DNA of 30,464 nucleotides from Bacteroidota bacterium (GCA_023392185.1 JAEVZP010000210.1:1-30464), one strand, 5' to 3'. Shown: positions 8,096 through 16,362, counted from the first letter of the stretch. Numbers and translations: made by a program. Notes: generated by a model from the sequence alone, not told the origin.

Positions 8096-8959
8096 TTAAA
8101 AACCCCTAGGCTTTACAATCGTAAACACCCGCGAGATATTGAAGCCAAAACGGATGTCGCCGTCGGTGACCTTTCCGCGCGTTTCGCCGATATAGCTGCG
8201 CGCAGTCATGCCGGGCGAATTTGTGAAATGCAGCTGAAAAACGTGACCGCCGGTTTCAATATCAAATCCGATAGCCAGGGCATCGGTCGTGCCGGTGAGG
8301 CGATCGCCCAATACCGGAAAATACTCGGCATTGAAGGTGACGCGGCGACTGATCCGTATCCGTCCACCGACGCCAAGCGCAAAAATACTGTTTGGATCGG
8401 CCTGAAGCGGGACGAGGTTGTAGTGCGACCAGGTGGGCGAAAGTTGCAGCGAGAACCGGTCGCTGAACTTGCGGGCAATCAACAACTGATGTGTGTAGCT
8501 GAGGTTTTGAGAAGCGCTGTAGCCATTGTTGGTGCGTAGCCCTATTGCCCCCACATAGCTTACTGAAAGCGGCAGGCCGGAAGTGCGCTGCTGCAAGAGC
8601 CGGATTTTAGCGTAGCCGTCAATTTCTTTATTAAAACTGCTGCGCCCTACGCCAATCATAATGCGGTCGGTAAGGCCATAGTCGAACATCAACTTGGTAG
8701 TCGCACCGTCCAGCCCGAAAAAATCGTTGAAGCCGTTTTGCAGGGTGTTGAAGCGGTGAGAAACCCGAAAATCGAGCACACCGGCCGGCAGGTTTTCAAT
8801 ACTCTGCGCCGTAACCACACGCGTGGTTTTAAAGGTGGCGGTAACGAGCTGCGGCTTTTGTTCCTGCGAACCCAAGGCGCCTAACAAATCATCATTTCCG
8901 GACTGGGCAAAGCCGGAAAAACCCGAAAAAACCAACAGGGTGAAGAAGAGCTGTTTCAT
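8096..8959 (-). CDS. DUF5777 family outer-membrane beta-barrel protein
   Basis: 287 residues from the ATG at 8959. The frame stays open further upstream, but that stretch is low-complexity and lies ahead of the TACCTTTG box. The signal peptide is KQLFFTLLVFSGFSGFAQ. The mature protein alternates short hydrophobic strands ending in aromatic residues with polar turns (LDFRVSHRFN, KLMFDYGLTDRIMIGVG, FNAEYFPVLG, HVFQLHFTNS), as in outer-membrane barrels. The YGLTDR..IGVGRSS stretch and final NISRVFTIVKP fit the DUF5777 family as I remember it. Function is unknown. In several Bacteroidota these proteins sit beside cytochrome or redox lipoprotein genes; no such neighbour is seen here. It is probably its own transcription unit. 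Confidence 0.75.
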   Translation of the reverse strand: MKQLFFTLLVFSGFSGFAQSGNDDLLGALGSQEQKPQLVTATFKTTRVVTAQSIENLPAGVLDFRVSHRFNTLQNGFNDFFGLDGATTKLMFDYGLTDRIMIGVGRSSFNKEIDGYAKIRLLQQRTSGLPLSVSYVGAIGLRTNNGYSASQNLSYTHQLLIARKFSDRFSLQLSPTWSHYNLVPLQADPNSIFALGVGGRIRISRRVTFNAEYFPVLGDRLTGTTDALAIGFDIETGGHVFQLHFTNSPGMTARSYIGETRGKVTDGDIRFGFNISRVFTIVKPRGF

Positions 8960-8991
8960 AAACGGGAAGGGAAAAAACCAAACAGGTCCTG

Positions 8992-8999
8992 CAAAGGTA
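8992..8999 (-). promoter_or_regulatory. Putative -7 box (TACCTTTG) of the DUF5777 gene
   Basis: An exact TAnnTTTG match on the minus strand, 32 bases before the ATG at 8959. No clear -33 TTTG is visible. It supports starting the gene at 8959 rather than further upstream. Confidence 0.5.
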
Positions 9000-9093
9000 G
9001 GAACCCGCCTGCCCGGCGGGGCAGGTGGAACTGTGTTCATACGCCGGTTTTTCCGAAAATCAGATTTGTTTGCCGCCGCACTCAGACATGCTT

Positions 9094-10500
9094 TTAGATA
9101 ACCATCTGTGCCAGCTGAGCAGCATAGGTATTGCTAAAGGTGTAGCGGTCGCTGAAGTCCACCTTGGAAAGGTCAAAAGCCAGGTTGGGAAAGGCTTCTT
9201 TGCCTCCTGCCACCAGGGCGCGCACCGTAGCTTTGATCAGCCCGTCGGCGAGTTTTCCGGTTTCTGCATCGCAAAAAGGCTGTTTCAAACCCAGATCGGT
9301 AAAATACCGGGGATGCAGCACGGCGCACAGCACAATCGTCAGGTCGCTCACCACATCGGGCAGGCTGTAGAGATACCGGTTGTAGAGTGGTCCGAATGCA
9401 ATGAGCTTGAGCGCCAACTCCCATTGCTGCCGCGAGCGGTAGGTATCGGCATCGCGCAGGGCAGACAAAATGTTGTCGCGCATCTTCTCCGGCCGCGGGT
9501 TGTCGGTCAGCGCAAAGGTGCTGCGGGTGCGGTGCAGGTTGGCGCCCAGCTCTTCTTTGGTCCAGCCCAGCAGGGCCGTGAGGGCAGCGCGCATCTGCTG
9601 GTTGCGCAGCACCAGCGGCGTACCTTCTTTTTGTTTCCAGTACAACCCGGAGATCCGCTCCAGTTCCAGCATCAGCCGGCCATCGGTCGAAAGCAGAAAA
9701 TCGAGCTTATAAACCGTGCAGAGATAGATGTGAGCGATCGCCCCGGCGTAGGTATCGTTGTCGAAAGAAGCCGCCAGGTCGAGCGCGTGTTGGGTCCAGC
9801 GTTGAAATGCTTTCCATTTGGCCTCCAGTTCATCGGCAGGCAACTTGTCCGCCGGCGCGCGCGGCATGGGTTTCAGGTCGCTGAAGTCGGTCAGCAGACT
9901 GTCGTCCTGCCGGTCGGCTTTCAGTGCCAGTTCCTCCAGCCCTTCAAACAGCTTGTAGGGCGAGGCCGTAGCAGCCGAGGTATCGAAGACGAAATGAAAA
10001 ATGCCGGTGTCGTCCAGCCCGACGCTGGTATAGCGCAGCTCGTAGTTGAGCTCCAGCAGGCGGCGCATCACGGCAGTGCCGGGATGATCGGTGCGGGCCA
10101 GGGGCACGCAGGCATGGACAAAGGCGCCGTCAAAAGTGCCTTTCACCAGGCTCGAGCCCTGCGCAATGCGGAAATGAAGCTTCCCCTTGGCATCGGTGGT
10201 CCAGGAAACCGCTTTTTCTTTCTCTTCATAAAGGTATTGCAGCAACGTTTCGATGGATTCCTTATGATTGCCGGCTTCAAAAAGCTGCTCTGCCCGCCCC
10301 CACAGGCTTTTCTGCTCCGGGGTGCGGTTGTTGTCGCTGTAATGGCCAAACCGGATATGCCGGATGCCATCGAGGGGCGGCCCGGTCAGTTGTTCCTCGG
10401 CCTGTTGGACACGGGCAGGCGGGCGTTTGCGGGGAGGCGGCTTGCGGTTTCGGGGTCGGGGGCCAAAGGCATGGAATAACTTATGAAGCAAGGCAGACAT
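9094..10500 (-). CDS. Conserved-looking protein of unknown function (468 aa)
   Basis: I do not recognise the family with confidence. There is no signal peptide and no membrane segment, so it is probably cytoplasmic. The first 35 residues are proline- and arginine-rich (GPRPRNRKPPPRKRPPARVQ). Residues about 65-190 resemble the YbjN/type III chaperone-like fold in pattern: an amphipathic helix (SIETLLQYLYEEKEK), then alternating strands (KLHFRIAQGSS, AFVHACVPLAR) and a helix with a strand pair (AVMRRLLELNYELRYTSVGLD, GIFHFVFDTSA). Residues about 230-460 are largely helical with no motif I know. The start is the ATG at 10500. A TTTCCGGAAA lies 35 bases upstream. Its neighbours give no functional clue. 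The YbjN-like assignment is a weak inference. Confidence 0.6.
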   Translation of the reverse strand: MSALLHKLFHAFGPRPRNRKPPPRKRPPARVQQAEEQLTGPPLDGIRHIRFGHYSDNNRTPEQKSLWGRAEQLFEAGNHKESIETLLQYLYEEKEKAVSWTTDAKGKLHFRIAQGSSLVKGTFDGAFVHACVPLARTDHPGTAVMRRLLELNYELRYTSVGLDDTGIFHFVFDTSAATASPYKLFEGLEELALKADRQDDSLLTDFSDLKPMPRAPADKLPADELEAKWKAFQRWTQHALDLAASFDNDTYAGAIAHIYLCTVYKLDFLLSTDGRLMLELERISGLYWKQKEGTPLVLRNQQMRAALTALLGWTKEELGANLHRTRSTFALTDNPRPEKMRDNILSALRDADTYRSRQQWELALKLIAFGPLYNRYLYSLPDVVSDLTIVLCAVLHPRYFTDLGLKQPFCDAETGKLADGLIKATVRALVAGGKEAFPNLAFDLSKVDFSDRYTFSNTYAAQLAQMVI

Positions 10501-10694
10501 ATAGCGTCAAAAAGCGGCGTTTGGAAGCGTCTTTTTCCGGAAAATACCGGCCCACCGGAAAACTGCCGGCAGAACCGCAAAGGTGCGCTGGCTGCCGTCC
10601 GGCGTCAAATAACCTGTAAAGAAAGAGTCTTCTTTCCCTACGCAAGCCATCCTATCAATAAAACCGTGCAAAGGCAGACCGAAAGACGGCACAT

Positions 10695-10702
10695 TACCTT
10701 TG
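10695..10702 (+). promoter_or_regulatory. Putative -7 box (TACCTTTG) of the SUI1/YciH gene
   Basis: An exact TAnnTTTG match, 19 bases before the ATG at 10722; the -33 element is not clear. The upstream 221-bp gap otherwise holds only the TTCCGGAA at 10535 and GC-rich inverted bits. Confidence 0.45.
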
Positions 10703-10721
10703 GATTTTGAAAGAAGATTTT

Positions 10722-11039
10722 ATGGCAAAGTCTAAGAACGGCGGGCTGGTTTACAGCACCGACCCACATTTTCGGCCCGTACAGCCCGAAGAAACGGCTG
10801 CGATCCCCAACAGCGCTCAGAAGCTACGCCTGCGCCTTGAAAAGCGAAACGGCAAACCGGTAACGGTCATCGCCGGTTTTATAGGTCCGGATGCCGGCCT
10901 GGAAACCCTCGCCCGCCTGCTCAAGACCAAAGCCAGAACGGGCGGTTCGGCCAAGGAAGGCCTGGTTCTGATTCAGGGCGATGTACGCGAAAAATGTGTT
11001 GGCTGGCTCAAAGAATGGGGCGCAAAGGACGTTAAATAA
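10722..11039 (+). CDS. yciH: SUI1/YciH-family translation initiation factor-like protein
   Basis: 105 residues from the ATG at 10722; an upstream TTG would add five residues but falls too close to the promoter box. The compact SUI1 fold is recognisable: a basic strand (KLRLRLEKRNGKPVTVIAGF), a helix (AGLETLARLLKTKAR) and a C-terminal strand and helix (GLVLIQGDVREKCVGWLKEWG). Eukaryotic eIF1 of this family checks start-codon choice; the bacterial YciH protein is linked to fidelity of initiation, mostly in stress. The gene lies 57 bases upstream of the mazG-like gene on the same strand, probably in one operon. The gap has a TTCCGGAA at 11049. Confidence 0.88.
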   Translation: MAKSKNGGLVYSTDPHFRPVQPEETAAIPNSAQKLRLRLEKRNGKPVTVIAGFIGPDAGLETLARLLKTKARTGGSAKEGLVLIQGDVREKCVGWLKEWGAKDVK

Positions 11040-11096
11040 AAGGCTGATTTCCGGAAAAATTCTTTTCCTCCCCAAAAGCAATTCATCGATTCTGTT

Positions 11097-11423
11097 ATGA
11101 CTTTAGAAGAAGCACAGCACGAAGTAGACCACTGGATCCGTACGATAGGCGTGCGGTACTTCGGCGAGCTGACCAACCTCGGCATTCTGATGGAAGAAGT
11201 AGGCGAGTTGTCGCGCGTGCTCGTGCGCCGCTATGGCGAACAAAGCAGCAAGCCTTCCGACACAGCAAAAGACCTCGCCGATGAGATGGCCGATGTGTTG
11301 TGGGTGCTGCTGGCCTTGGCCAATCAGACCGGTGTGGATCTGACAGACGCTTTCCGGAAAAATATAGACAAGAAAACCCTGCGCGACGCCGACCGCCATC
11401 GGAACAACGAAAAGCTGCAATAA
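11097..11423 (+). CDS. MazG-like nucleotide pyrophosphohydrolase
   Basis: 108 residues, a single-domain all-alpha NTP pyrophosphatase. The metal-binding signature is present: EEVGE (E33, E34, E37) in the first helix pair and DEMAD (E63, D66) in the second. Family enzymes cleave nucleoside triphosphates, often non-canonical ones, to monophosphate and pyrophosphate. The short length fits the MazG-like house-cleaning group rather than two-domain E. coli MazG. The ATG at 11097 is the only good start. A perfect bidirectional terminator begins right at the stop codon. The segment FRKNIDKK is encoded by one TTTCCGGAAA copy. Confidence 0.88.
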   Translation: MTLEEAQHEVDHWIRTIGVRYFGELTNLGILMEEVGELSRVLVRRYGEQSSKPSDTAKDLADEMADVLWVLLALANQTGVDLTDAFRKNIDKKTLRDADRHRNNEKLQ

Positions 11424-11459
11424 AAAAATCCCGCATCCTTTCCGGATGCGGGATTTTTT
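11424..11459. terminator. Bidirectional terminator between mazG-like gene and T9SS cargo gene
   Basis: A perfect 11-bp stem (ATCCCGCATCC with GGATGCGGGAT) with loop TTTCC is flanked by A residues on the left and T residues on the right. It can stop transcription from both convergent genes. Confidence 0.92.
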
Positions 11460-11483
11460 ACAAGGCAAAAAAATGCGATTGGC

Positions 11484-12587
11484 TTACTTAGCCACAGTCA
11501 TTTGCAGACCCATGCCTTCACCGTCGGCAGTGCGCACCAGAATCACGTAGTTACCAGCAGCCAGTGCTTCGGTGCTGATAGCCAGCTCGTGCTCACCGGC
11601 AGCGATCTGACCGTTGTAAACTTCGCGCACTTTGCGGCCGGTCATGTCATACAGACCGATCTGAGCAGCAGTATTGTTGGCGAAAGCTACTTTCAGGGTA
11701 GTCGCGTTGACAGCCGGGTTCGGGAACGTACCGAAGACAGTAAGGTCTTTTTTAGTTACACCATTAATTGCGGAAGGAATGCTGATTTTGATAACCGGCA
11801 TAGCAACCAGGTGGAAGTAAGCACGATCGGGATGCTCCAGGTAGAAATCAACCCAGTTGCCGGTCGGCTCCTGTGCCAGGTTTTGAAGCAGATAGGTAGT
11901 ATCACTACCGCTTGTGTAGCCAAGAGAACGGCGGTTGCCATACTTGGTGTGGATAAGGCCCACCGAATCACCGCCAAGGTTGCTATAATCGTAGCCAGGC
12001 AGCTGAATACCGACAAAGAAGTTACCGCCAGAGAACGCCGAAGGCGTTGCAAAATCCTGATACAACAGGGTATCGATATTACCACCTACAGAAATGCTGC
12101 CCAATGTCATCGGCGTAGCGGTTGCAATAATTGCATCCGGACGGCCAGAGAGGTACAAGTTCGGACGACCGGTCGGGTCAGGTTGTGTCCGGGCTGCCTG
12201 CGACCATGCTGTTAAAGTCACCGTTTTAGTAGAGGTGGCATTGGCTGTACCTGCGAGATAGGCATACATACCCAGCACGGATACGGTGCTGTCTTGAGTA
12301 CCGGCGTTATTGATGCGATACAATTCAGCATAAGACTTATGCCCCAGTACGTTGTATCCGGTAACATAGCCAGAGTCGATCATGTTGTCATAATCGAGAT
12401 AGTAGAAGCGAAGCGTGTCAGAGCTCGACAGGTTAGAGCGGGTGATTGTATCCCCGTCGCCGGTACCCTTATGGGCATTCTCGAAAGAAACGCTTGCCGG
12501 CAGGCCTTTAATTACACGGCTGTTTTTCTGGGCCATTACCTGCAGAGAGACCATCGCAGCCGCTGAGAGGAGTAAGAATTTTTTCAT
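11484..12587 (-). CDS. Secreted protein with T9SS type A sorting domain
   Basis: 367 residues from the ATG at 12587; an upstream TTG would spoil the signal peptide (KKFLLLSAAAMVSLQVMAQ). Residues about 22-285 form a beta-rich region I do not recognise, with aspartate and glycine turns (FYYLDYDNMIDSGYV, FFVGIQLPGYDYS). The last 80 residues are a T9SS type A sorting domain: FGTFPNPAVNATTLKV, LYDMTGRKVREV, then the closing strand GNYVILVRTADGEG. The protein should therefore be exported by T9SS, whose PorU and PorV parts are encoded in this window. It is a single-gene unit ending at the bidirectional terminator. Confidence 0.85.
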   Translation of the reverse strand: MKKFLLLSAAAMVSLQVMAQKNSRVIKGLPASVSFENAHKGTGDGDTITRSNLSSSDTLRFYYLDYDNMIDSGYVTGYNVLGHKSYAELYRINNAGTQDSTVSVLGMYAYLAGTANATSTKTVTLTAWSQAARTQPDPTGRPNLYLSGRPDAIIATATPMTLGSISVGGNIDTLLYQDFATPSAFSGGNFFVGIQLPGYDYSNLGGDSVGLIHTKYGNRRSLGYTSGSDTTYLLQNLAQEPTGNWVDFYLEHPDRAYFHLVAMPVIKISIPSAINGVTKKDLTVFGTFPNPAVNATTLKVAFANNTAAQIGLYDMTGRKVREVYNGQIAAGEHELAISTEALAAGNYVILVRTADGEGMGLQMTVAK

Positions 12588-12694
12588 GAAAAAAGATGTT
12601 ATGCTCTGCAAGATAAAGGTGTTTTACCTTTCGGGGCCAAATTTTTCAACAAAGAACCCCTGCTGACTGTTATAATAGGCTGTCATTCATCTGT

Positions 12695-12726
12695 TTTGAG
12701 CAGCAGTTTTTTTTAAAAATTCTTTG
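12695..12726 (+). promoter_or_regulatory. Putative recR promoter
   Basis: TTTG at 12695-12698 is followed after 20 bases by ATTCTTTG at 12719-12726, a one-sided match to TAnnTTTG. The TTG start codon of recR begins two bases later, so the mRNA would be leaderless or nearly so if this box is used. Confidence 0.45.
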
Positions 12727-12728
12727 TC

Positions 12729-13355
12729 TTGACTCTTCCTTCCAAACTCCTTGAAGATGCCGTAAGCGCTTTTTCCCGCCTGCCGGGCATCGGCAAAAAA
12801 ACAGCCCTCCGCCTGGTGCTGCACCTGCTGCGCCAGGAAAAAGAAGACGTGGACGCTTTTACCAATGCCATCGACCGGATGCGCCACAATATCGTTTTCT
12901 GCAAAGTCTGCCACAACGTTTCCGACACGGAGGTGTGCGCTATCTGCGCTTCGCCCAACCGCAACAAAGCCCAGATCTGCGTAGTCGAGTCGCTGCGCGA
13001 CGTGATTGCCATCGAATCCACCCAGCAATACAATGGCCTCTACCACGTGCTCGGCGGCATCCTTTCCCCCATCGACGGCATCGGCCCGGAACAGTTGCAG
13101 ATCGAAAGCCTGCGCGAACGGGTAAAAAATACCGGCACCGAAGAACTGATTATGGCCCTTTCGCCCACCATCGAGGGCGACACCACGGTCTATTATATTG
13201 CCCGGCAGCTGATGCCTTTTGATGTCAAACTCACCACCATTGCACGCGGTATCTCCTTTGGCGGCGAGCTGGAATATGCCGATGAGATGACCCTCGCCCG
13301 GTCGATTGCCAAGCGGCTGCCGATCGACAACTACGTATCGGTTTCCGGAAAATAA
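12729..13355 (+). CDS. recR: Recombination mediator RecR
   Basis: 208 residues, the usual RecR length (about 200). RecR works with RecO and RecF to load RecA on gapped DNA. Domains in order: N-terminal helix-hairpin-helix (RLPGIGKKTALRL, residues 17-29), Cys4 zinc finger (C58, C61, C70, C73), Toprim domain starting at ICVVESLRD, and a C-terminal Walker-B-like stretch (ISFGGELEYADEMTL). The start is a TTG: no ATG or GTG lies in frame upstream before the promoter, and MTLPSKLLEDAV aligns with the known RecR start as I recall it. The last 25 bases overlap the convergent dapF gene, and the C-terminal SGK is written by TTTCCGGAAA. Confidence 0.95.
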   Translation: MTLPSKLLEDAVSAFSRLPGIGKKTALRLVLHLLRQEKEDVDAFTNAIDRMRHNIVFCKVCHNVSDTEVCAICASPNRNKAQICVVESLRDVIAIESTQQYNGLYHVLGGILSPIDGIGPEQLQIESLRERVKNTGTEELIMALSPTIEGDTTVYYIARQLMPFDVKLTTIARGISFGGELEYADEMTLARSIAKRLPIDNYVSVSGK

Positions 13356-14179
13356 CGACCCGAAACGGTTCCTGGCGCTACATCCGCCAGCCGGACGGTT
13401 CCTTCAAAAACCAATTGCGCCGGCCCGGTAAGGCAGATGTTTTCTGCCTTTTCCGGACCGGTTTTTTGAAAAGACACCCGCAGCAGGCCGCCCGGCGTTT
13501 CGATGGTAAAATCAAAGACGCCGGTCCCGGTTCCGGAAGCCGCAATCGCGGCAGCCGTTACGCCGGTGCCGCAGCTCAGCGTTTCAGCTTCTACGCCCCT
13601 TTCATAGGTACGTACAAACAACCCATCGCGGCCTCTTTTCTCTACAAAATTCACATTGGTCCCGCCGGGCAAAAAACGTTCCTGATTACGGATCGCCCGG
13701 CCTTTTATGTCCACGGTCTCTGCAGCGGCATCCGGCGTCCAGACGATCCAGTGGGGCGAGCCGGTATCCAGAAAAACGCCTTCTTTTTCCGGAAAAACCT
13801 TTTCTACATCCTGCATCTGCAGCGCAATCAGGCCGTCTTCGAGCAGTTGCGCCTGGTGCAACCCATCGGCGGCTTCAAAAAGTACGTCCTTGCCTGCTAC
13901 TATTCCCAAATGCCGCGCAAACGCAACCATGCAGCGGCTGCCGTTGCCACACAGCGTACTAATGCCGCCATCGGCATTGTAATAAACCATCCGGAAATCA
14001 GCTTTATCAGCAGTTTCCAGCAACATCAGTCCATCGGCACCAATGCCAAAACGGCGGTGGCACAACCAGGCTACTTCCTTTCCGGAAAACGGATACGCAC
14101 CCCGACGGTTGTCGATGAGAATAAAATCATTGCCGGCACCGTGGTATTTGGCAAAAGGAATAGAAGGGGTGGGATTCAT
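13331..14179 (-). CDS. dapF: Diaminopimelate epimerase
   Basis: 282 residues, normal length. It converts LL- to meso-diaminopimelate, the precursor of lysine and peptidoglycan cross-links, in the cytoplasm. The two catalytic cysteines are present in their motifs: C77 in TLCGNGSRC and C203 in LSCGTGVTAA. The N-terminal KYHGAGNDFILID is diagnostic. The gene follows the GWxTD gene by 15 bases on the same strand, so they are probably co-transcribed. Its stop codon lies inside the 3' end of recR (25-base convergent overlap), so no room exists for a standard terminator. Four copies of TTCCGGAA lie within it, including one in the overlap. Confidence 0.95.
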   Translation of the reverse strand: MNPTPSIPFAKYHGAGNDFILIDNRRGAYPFSGKEVAWLCHRRFGIGADGLMLLETADKADFRMVYYNADGGISTLCGNGSRCMVAFARHLGIVAGKDVLFEAADGLHQAQLLEDGLIALQMQDVEKVFPEKEGVFLDTGSPHWIVWTPDAAAETVDIKGRAIRNQERFLPGGTNVNFVEKRGRDGLFVRTYERGVEAETLSCGTGVTAAAIAASGTGTGVFDFTIETPGGLLRVSFQKTGPEKAENICLTGPAQLVFEGTVRLADVAPGTVSGRYFPETDT

Positions 14180-14194
14180 GGAAAAAAGTAAAGG

Positions 14195-15658
14195 CTAACG
14201 CTCCGGAAAGAAAGTCTCGGCGCGGGCACGCTCGTTGGTGCCGGCAGGATACAGGCCCATGCGCCAGCCGCGGTTCCGTAATTCGCCCAAAGCTGTGCTA
14301 TGAAGCAATACAAAATCTTCGAGTGGTCCACCCGGCTGAAAGAACAGAAAACGTCCCCCTTTTTCGTCTTTGGGAAGGGTATCGTAGCGCCAGAGTTCAT
14401 AGGGGCGGGAACCGGTTTCCTGATACACCGGGATGCGCTCGGCAGGCGGGCCATATTGCAGATACACCCGGCCCCGTTCAGATTCATAGCCCGTGCGTCC
14501 GCCGAGGTTAAAAAGCCGGTTTACGGCCCGCACCTGATCCGAATAGGTTTTCCACTCGCCCGCCGGGTCTTTGGGATTACGGGACCGGAAAAAACTGTAG
14601 ATGAAAGACCGTACGTAAGCCACATCGGCTCCGGCCCCGGAAAGCACTTTTATAGAAAGGCCTTCTTCGGGCGTGGCAATAGGCTGTATCATGCGCAGAA
14701 TGGCCCGTAGCTGGACCGGTTTATAGGCCTGCACAAAGGTTTTGGTGATGTCCACAAACTCCTGGGGCAGTTGCTCCCGCAAGACGGAGTCGAGTGCAGC
14801 GCCCACTACCGTATCGGCCTCCGGAGCCGCATTGCTGCGCTGAAATGGGCGCGCGCTAACACCCCACTCTTTGCCTTTCGCATCCAGCAGGCGGGTCTGA
14901 AGCACAAAATTTCCGGAAGGCAGCTTGGCCACTGCCAGGGTGCTGTAGCAGCGCCCCACTCCATCCCGGAATATCAGGCTGTCGGTTTGTGAAAACCGCC
15001 CGAAAGCTGCATCCCCTCTGAGGATGGTGCTTACCAGCCGGAAAGGCCTGGGGGCTTTTTGCATTTCCGGGCGCTCGTAGGCCTCGATGTAGAAGTGCAG
15101 CAACGGCTTTTCATCGCCCAGAAAATCAATCGCCAGCGGCAGGGCCAGCACGCCGTTGCGCACAAAAACATTTCCGGATTCCGTATGGGCGTAAAAAGTA
15201 TCGAGCAATTGGGGCGGGGCCACGGTGCGCAGCCTCTGGGTGTCCACCTCGAAGGACCGTTGCAATGTGAAAGCAGCTTCCGGAGCCAGTGCATCAGTGC
15301 AGTGAACCTCCACCCGGTAGTTTCCGGGCGGTATGGTCTGTGAATACCCGTCGAGCAGGTTGAGCCGGGCAGCCTGCCGGGGCCGGGCTGCAGGCGTACG
15401 GGTGCGCCAGCGTTCGGTTTTCACCAGTGTGGTGTCTTTATAGATGCGCAGCTCGGTTTCATAAGTGGCTGCAATCAGCGAGTCGGCCGTGTCCACATGC
15501 TGGTAGCGCAGCGCGGCCGGCTCTATCTGCCAGCAGATTTCGGCGCGCGCGCGCACCGCCGATTCCCGGAAAACGCTCACGTTCACATTGCCCTGCTGGG
15601 CGGTAGCAGCGCTGCCCAGCAGTACCGCCGGCAGCAGCCAGCCCAAAAACCATCTCAT
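14195..15658 (-). CDS. GWxTD domain-containing exported protein
   Basis: 487 residues with a signal peptide (FLGWLLPAVLLGSAATAQ). The GWxTD domain is typically found at the C-terminus of Bacteroidota and other exported proteins of unknown function. Here it covers about residues 345-470, with RSFIYSFFRSRNP, the Arg-Asn loop VNRLFNLGGRTGYESERGR, split as NRLFNLGG and GYESERGRVYLQYGPP, and the closing YELWRYDTLP. The eponymous GWxTD sequence itself is changed, so the assignment rests on these surrounding motifs. The N-terminal two thirds are beta-rich repeats of Ig type. dapF is 15 bases downstream. A TAGTTTTG box precedes it. Confidence 0.75.
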   Translation of the reverse strand: MRWFLGWLLPAVLLGSAATAQQGNVNVSVFRESAVRARAEICWQIEPAALRYQHVDTADSLIAATYETELRIYKDTTLVKTERWRTRTPAARPRQAARLNLLDGYSQTIPPGNYRVEVHCTDALAPEAAFTLQRSFEVDTQRLRTVAPPQLLDTFYAHTESGNVFVRNGVLALPLAIDFLGDEKPLLHFYIEAYERPEMQKAPRPFRLVSTILRGDAAFGRFSQTDSLIFRDGVGRCYSTLAVAKLPSGNFVLQTRLLDAKGKEWGVSARPFQRSNAAPEADTVVGAALDSVLREQLPQEFVDITKTFVQAYKPVQLRAILRMIQPIATPEEGLSIKVLSGAGADVAYVRSFIYSFFRSRNPKDPAGEWKTYSDQVRAVNRLFNLGGRTGYESERGRVYLQYGPPAERIPVYQETGSRPYELWRYDTLPKDEKGGRFLFFQPGGPLEDFVLLHSTALGELRNRGWRMGLYPAGTNERARAETFFPER

Positions 15659-15683
15659 ACTTTTACGCCTTTATTTTTCTTTG

Positions 15684-15691
15684 CAAAACTA
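15684..15691 (-). promoter_or_regulatory. Putative -7 box (TAGTTTTG) of the GWxTD-dapF unit
   Basis: An exact TAnnTTTG match on the minus strand, 25 bases before the GWxTD start. It lies in the 48-bp divergent gap shared with the WbqC-like gene, whose own possible -7 box (TTTCTTTG, 15676-15683, weaker) abuts it on the plus strand. Confidence 0.5.
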
Positions 15692-15706
15692 ACTTTCTTC
15701 CCGGCC

Positions 15707-16297
15707 TTGACCGTTCTTTCTCTTTTGCCTTTCCCACCGCTTGCCTGGTGGCACGCAGCGCTGCAATCCGGCCCCGTCTGGCTCGACGCAGGCGAGCCTT
15801 TCCGGAAAATGGGCCTGCGCAACCGCTACCGGCTGGCTTCTTCCAACGGCCCGCTGTGGCTGACAGTCCCAATTCTGGGCGGGCGCGAGCAGCGCACTGC
15901 GGTGGGCAGAATCGGCATCGACAACCAGCAGCCCTGGCAGCGCACGCACTGGCGCAGCATCGCCAGCATCTACCGACGCACCCCATTCTTCGAACATTAT
16001 GAGCCTTCGCTCTACCCGCTTTTCCACACGCCCTACGCATCGCTGGCTGCTTTCAACACCGATACGATCTGCTGGTGCCGACAGGCCCTGCGCTTTTCCA
16101 TAACGCCGGAACTACACGCCCGTATCCCGGAAACCGGGGACTTCCTCGACCGGCGCGAGCGCTGGCTGGATTGGCACCCCTTTCCTTCCAGAAGCTATCA
16201 CCAGCCTTTTGTGGAGCGCATCGGATTTGTGCCGGGTGCCAGTGTGCTGGACCTGCTTTTCAACGAAGGGCCGGCAGCAGGTTCTTTTATTTCCTGA
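15707..16297 (+). CDS. WbqC-like family protein
   Basis: 196 residues from a TTG at 15707. The frame continues 70 codons upstream, but that part runs antisense through the divergent gene, and homologues as I recall them begin at the equivalent of LSLLPFPPLAWW. WbqC family features: the LPFPPLAWWHAAL opening, VWLDAGEPFRKMGLRNRYRL, the LTVPILGG turn and the WRSIASIYRRTPFFEHYEP block. The family is linked to surface-polysaccharide gene clusters in other bacteria, but its reaction is unknown. The FRK of FRKMGL is coded by a TTTCCGGAAA. Start choice is moderately sure; identity is good. Confidence 0.82.
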   Translation: MTVLSLLPFPPLAWWHAALQSGPVWLDAGEPFRKMGLRNRYRLASSNGPLWLTVPILGGREQRTAVGRIGIDNQQPWQRTHWRSIASIYRRTPFFEHYEPSLYPLFHTPYASLAAFNTDTICWCRQALRFSITPELHARIPETGDFLDRRERWLDWHPFPSRSYHQPFVERIGFVPGASVLDLLFNEGPAAGSFIS

Positions 16298-16298
16298 A

Positions 16299-16334
16299 CA
16301 AAAAAACAGGCTTCTGCACGGAGCGGAAGCCTGT
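16299..16334 (-). terminator. Terminator of the DUF1573 gene 16363-16791
   Basis: A 12-bp stem with one mismatch (ACAGGCTTC.GC with GC.GAAGCCTGT) is followed on the minus strand by seven T residues. It sits between the convergent WbqC-like gene and the DUF1573 gene; on the plus strand no T run follows. Confidence 0.85.
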
Positions 16335-16362
16335 CTGGAATCTTTAAAAGGGAAAAACCGGA

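Noticed and set aside
9025..10479. 484-codon open frame on the plus strand
   Set aside because: It is fully antisense to the 468-residue gene; the translation is rich in Arg, Gly and Gln without domain motifs, as expected for a shadow of GC-rich coding DNA.
15497..15706. 70-codon N-terminal extension of the WbqC-like protein
   Set aside because: It runs antisense through the divergent GWxTD gene and its promoter; family homology starts after it.
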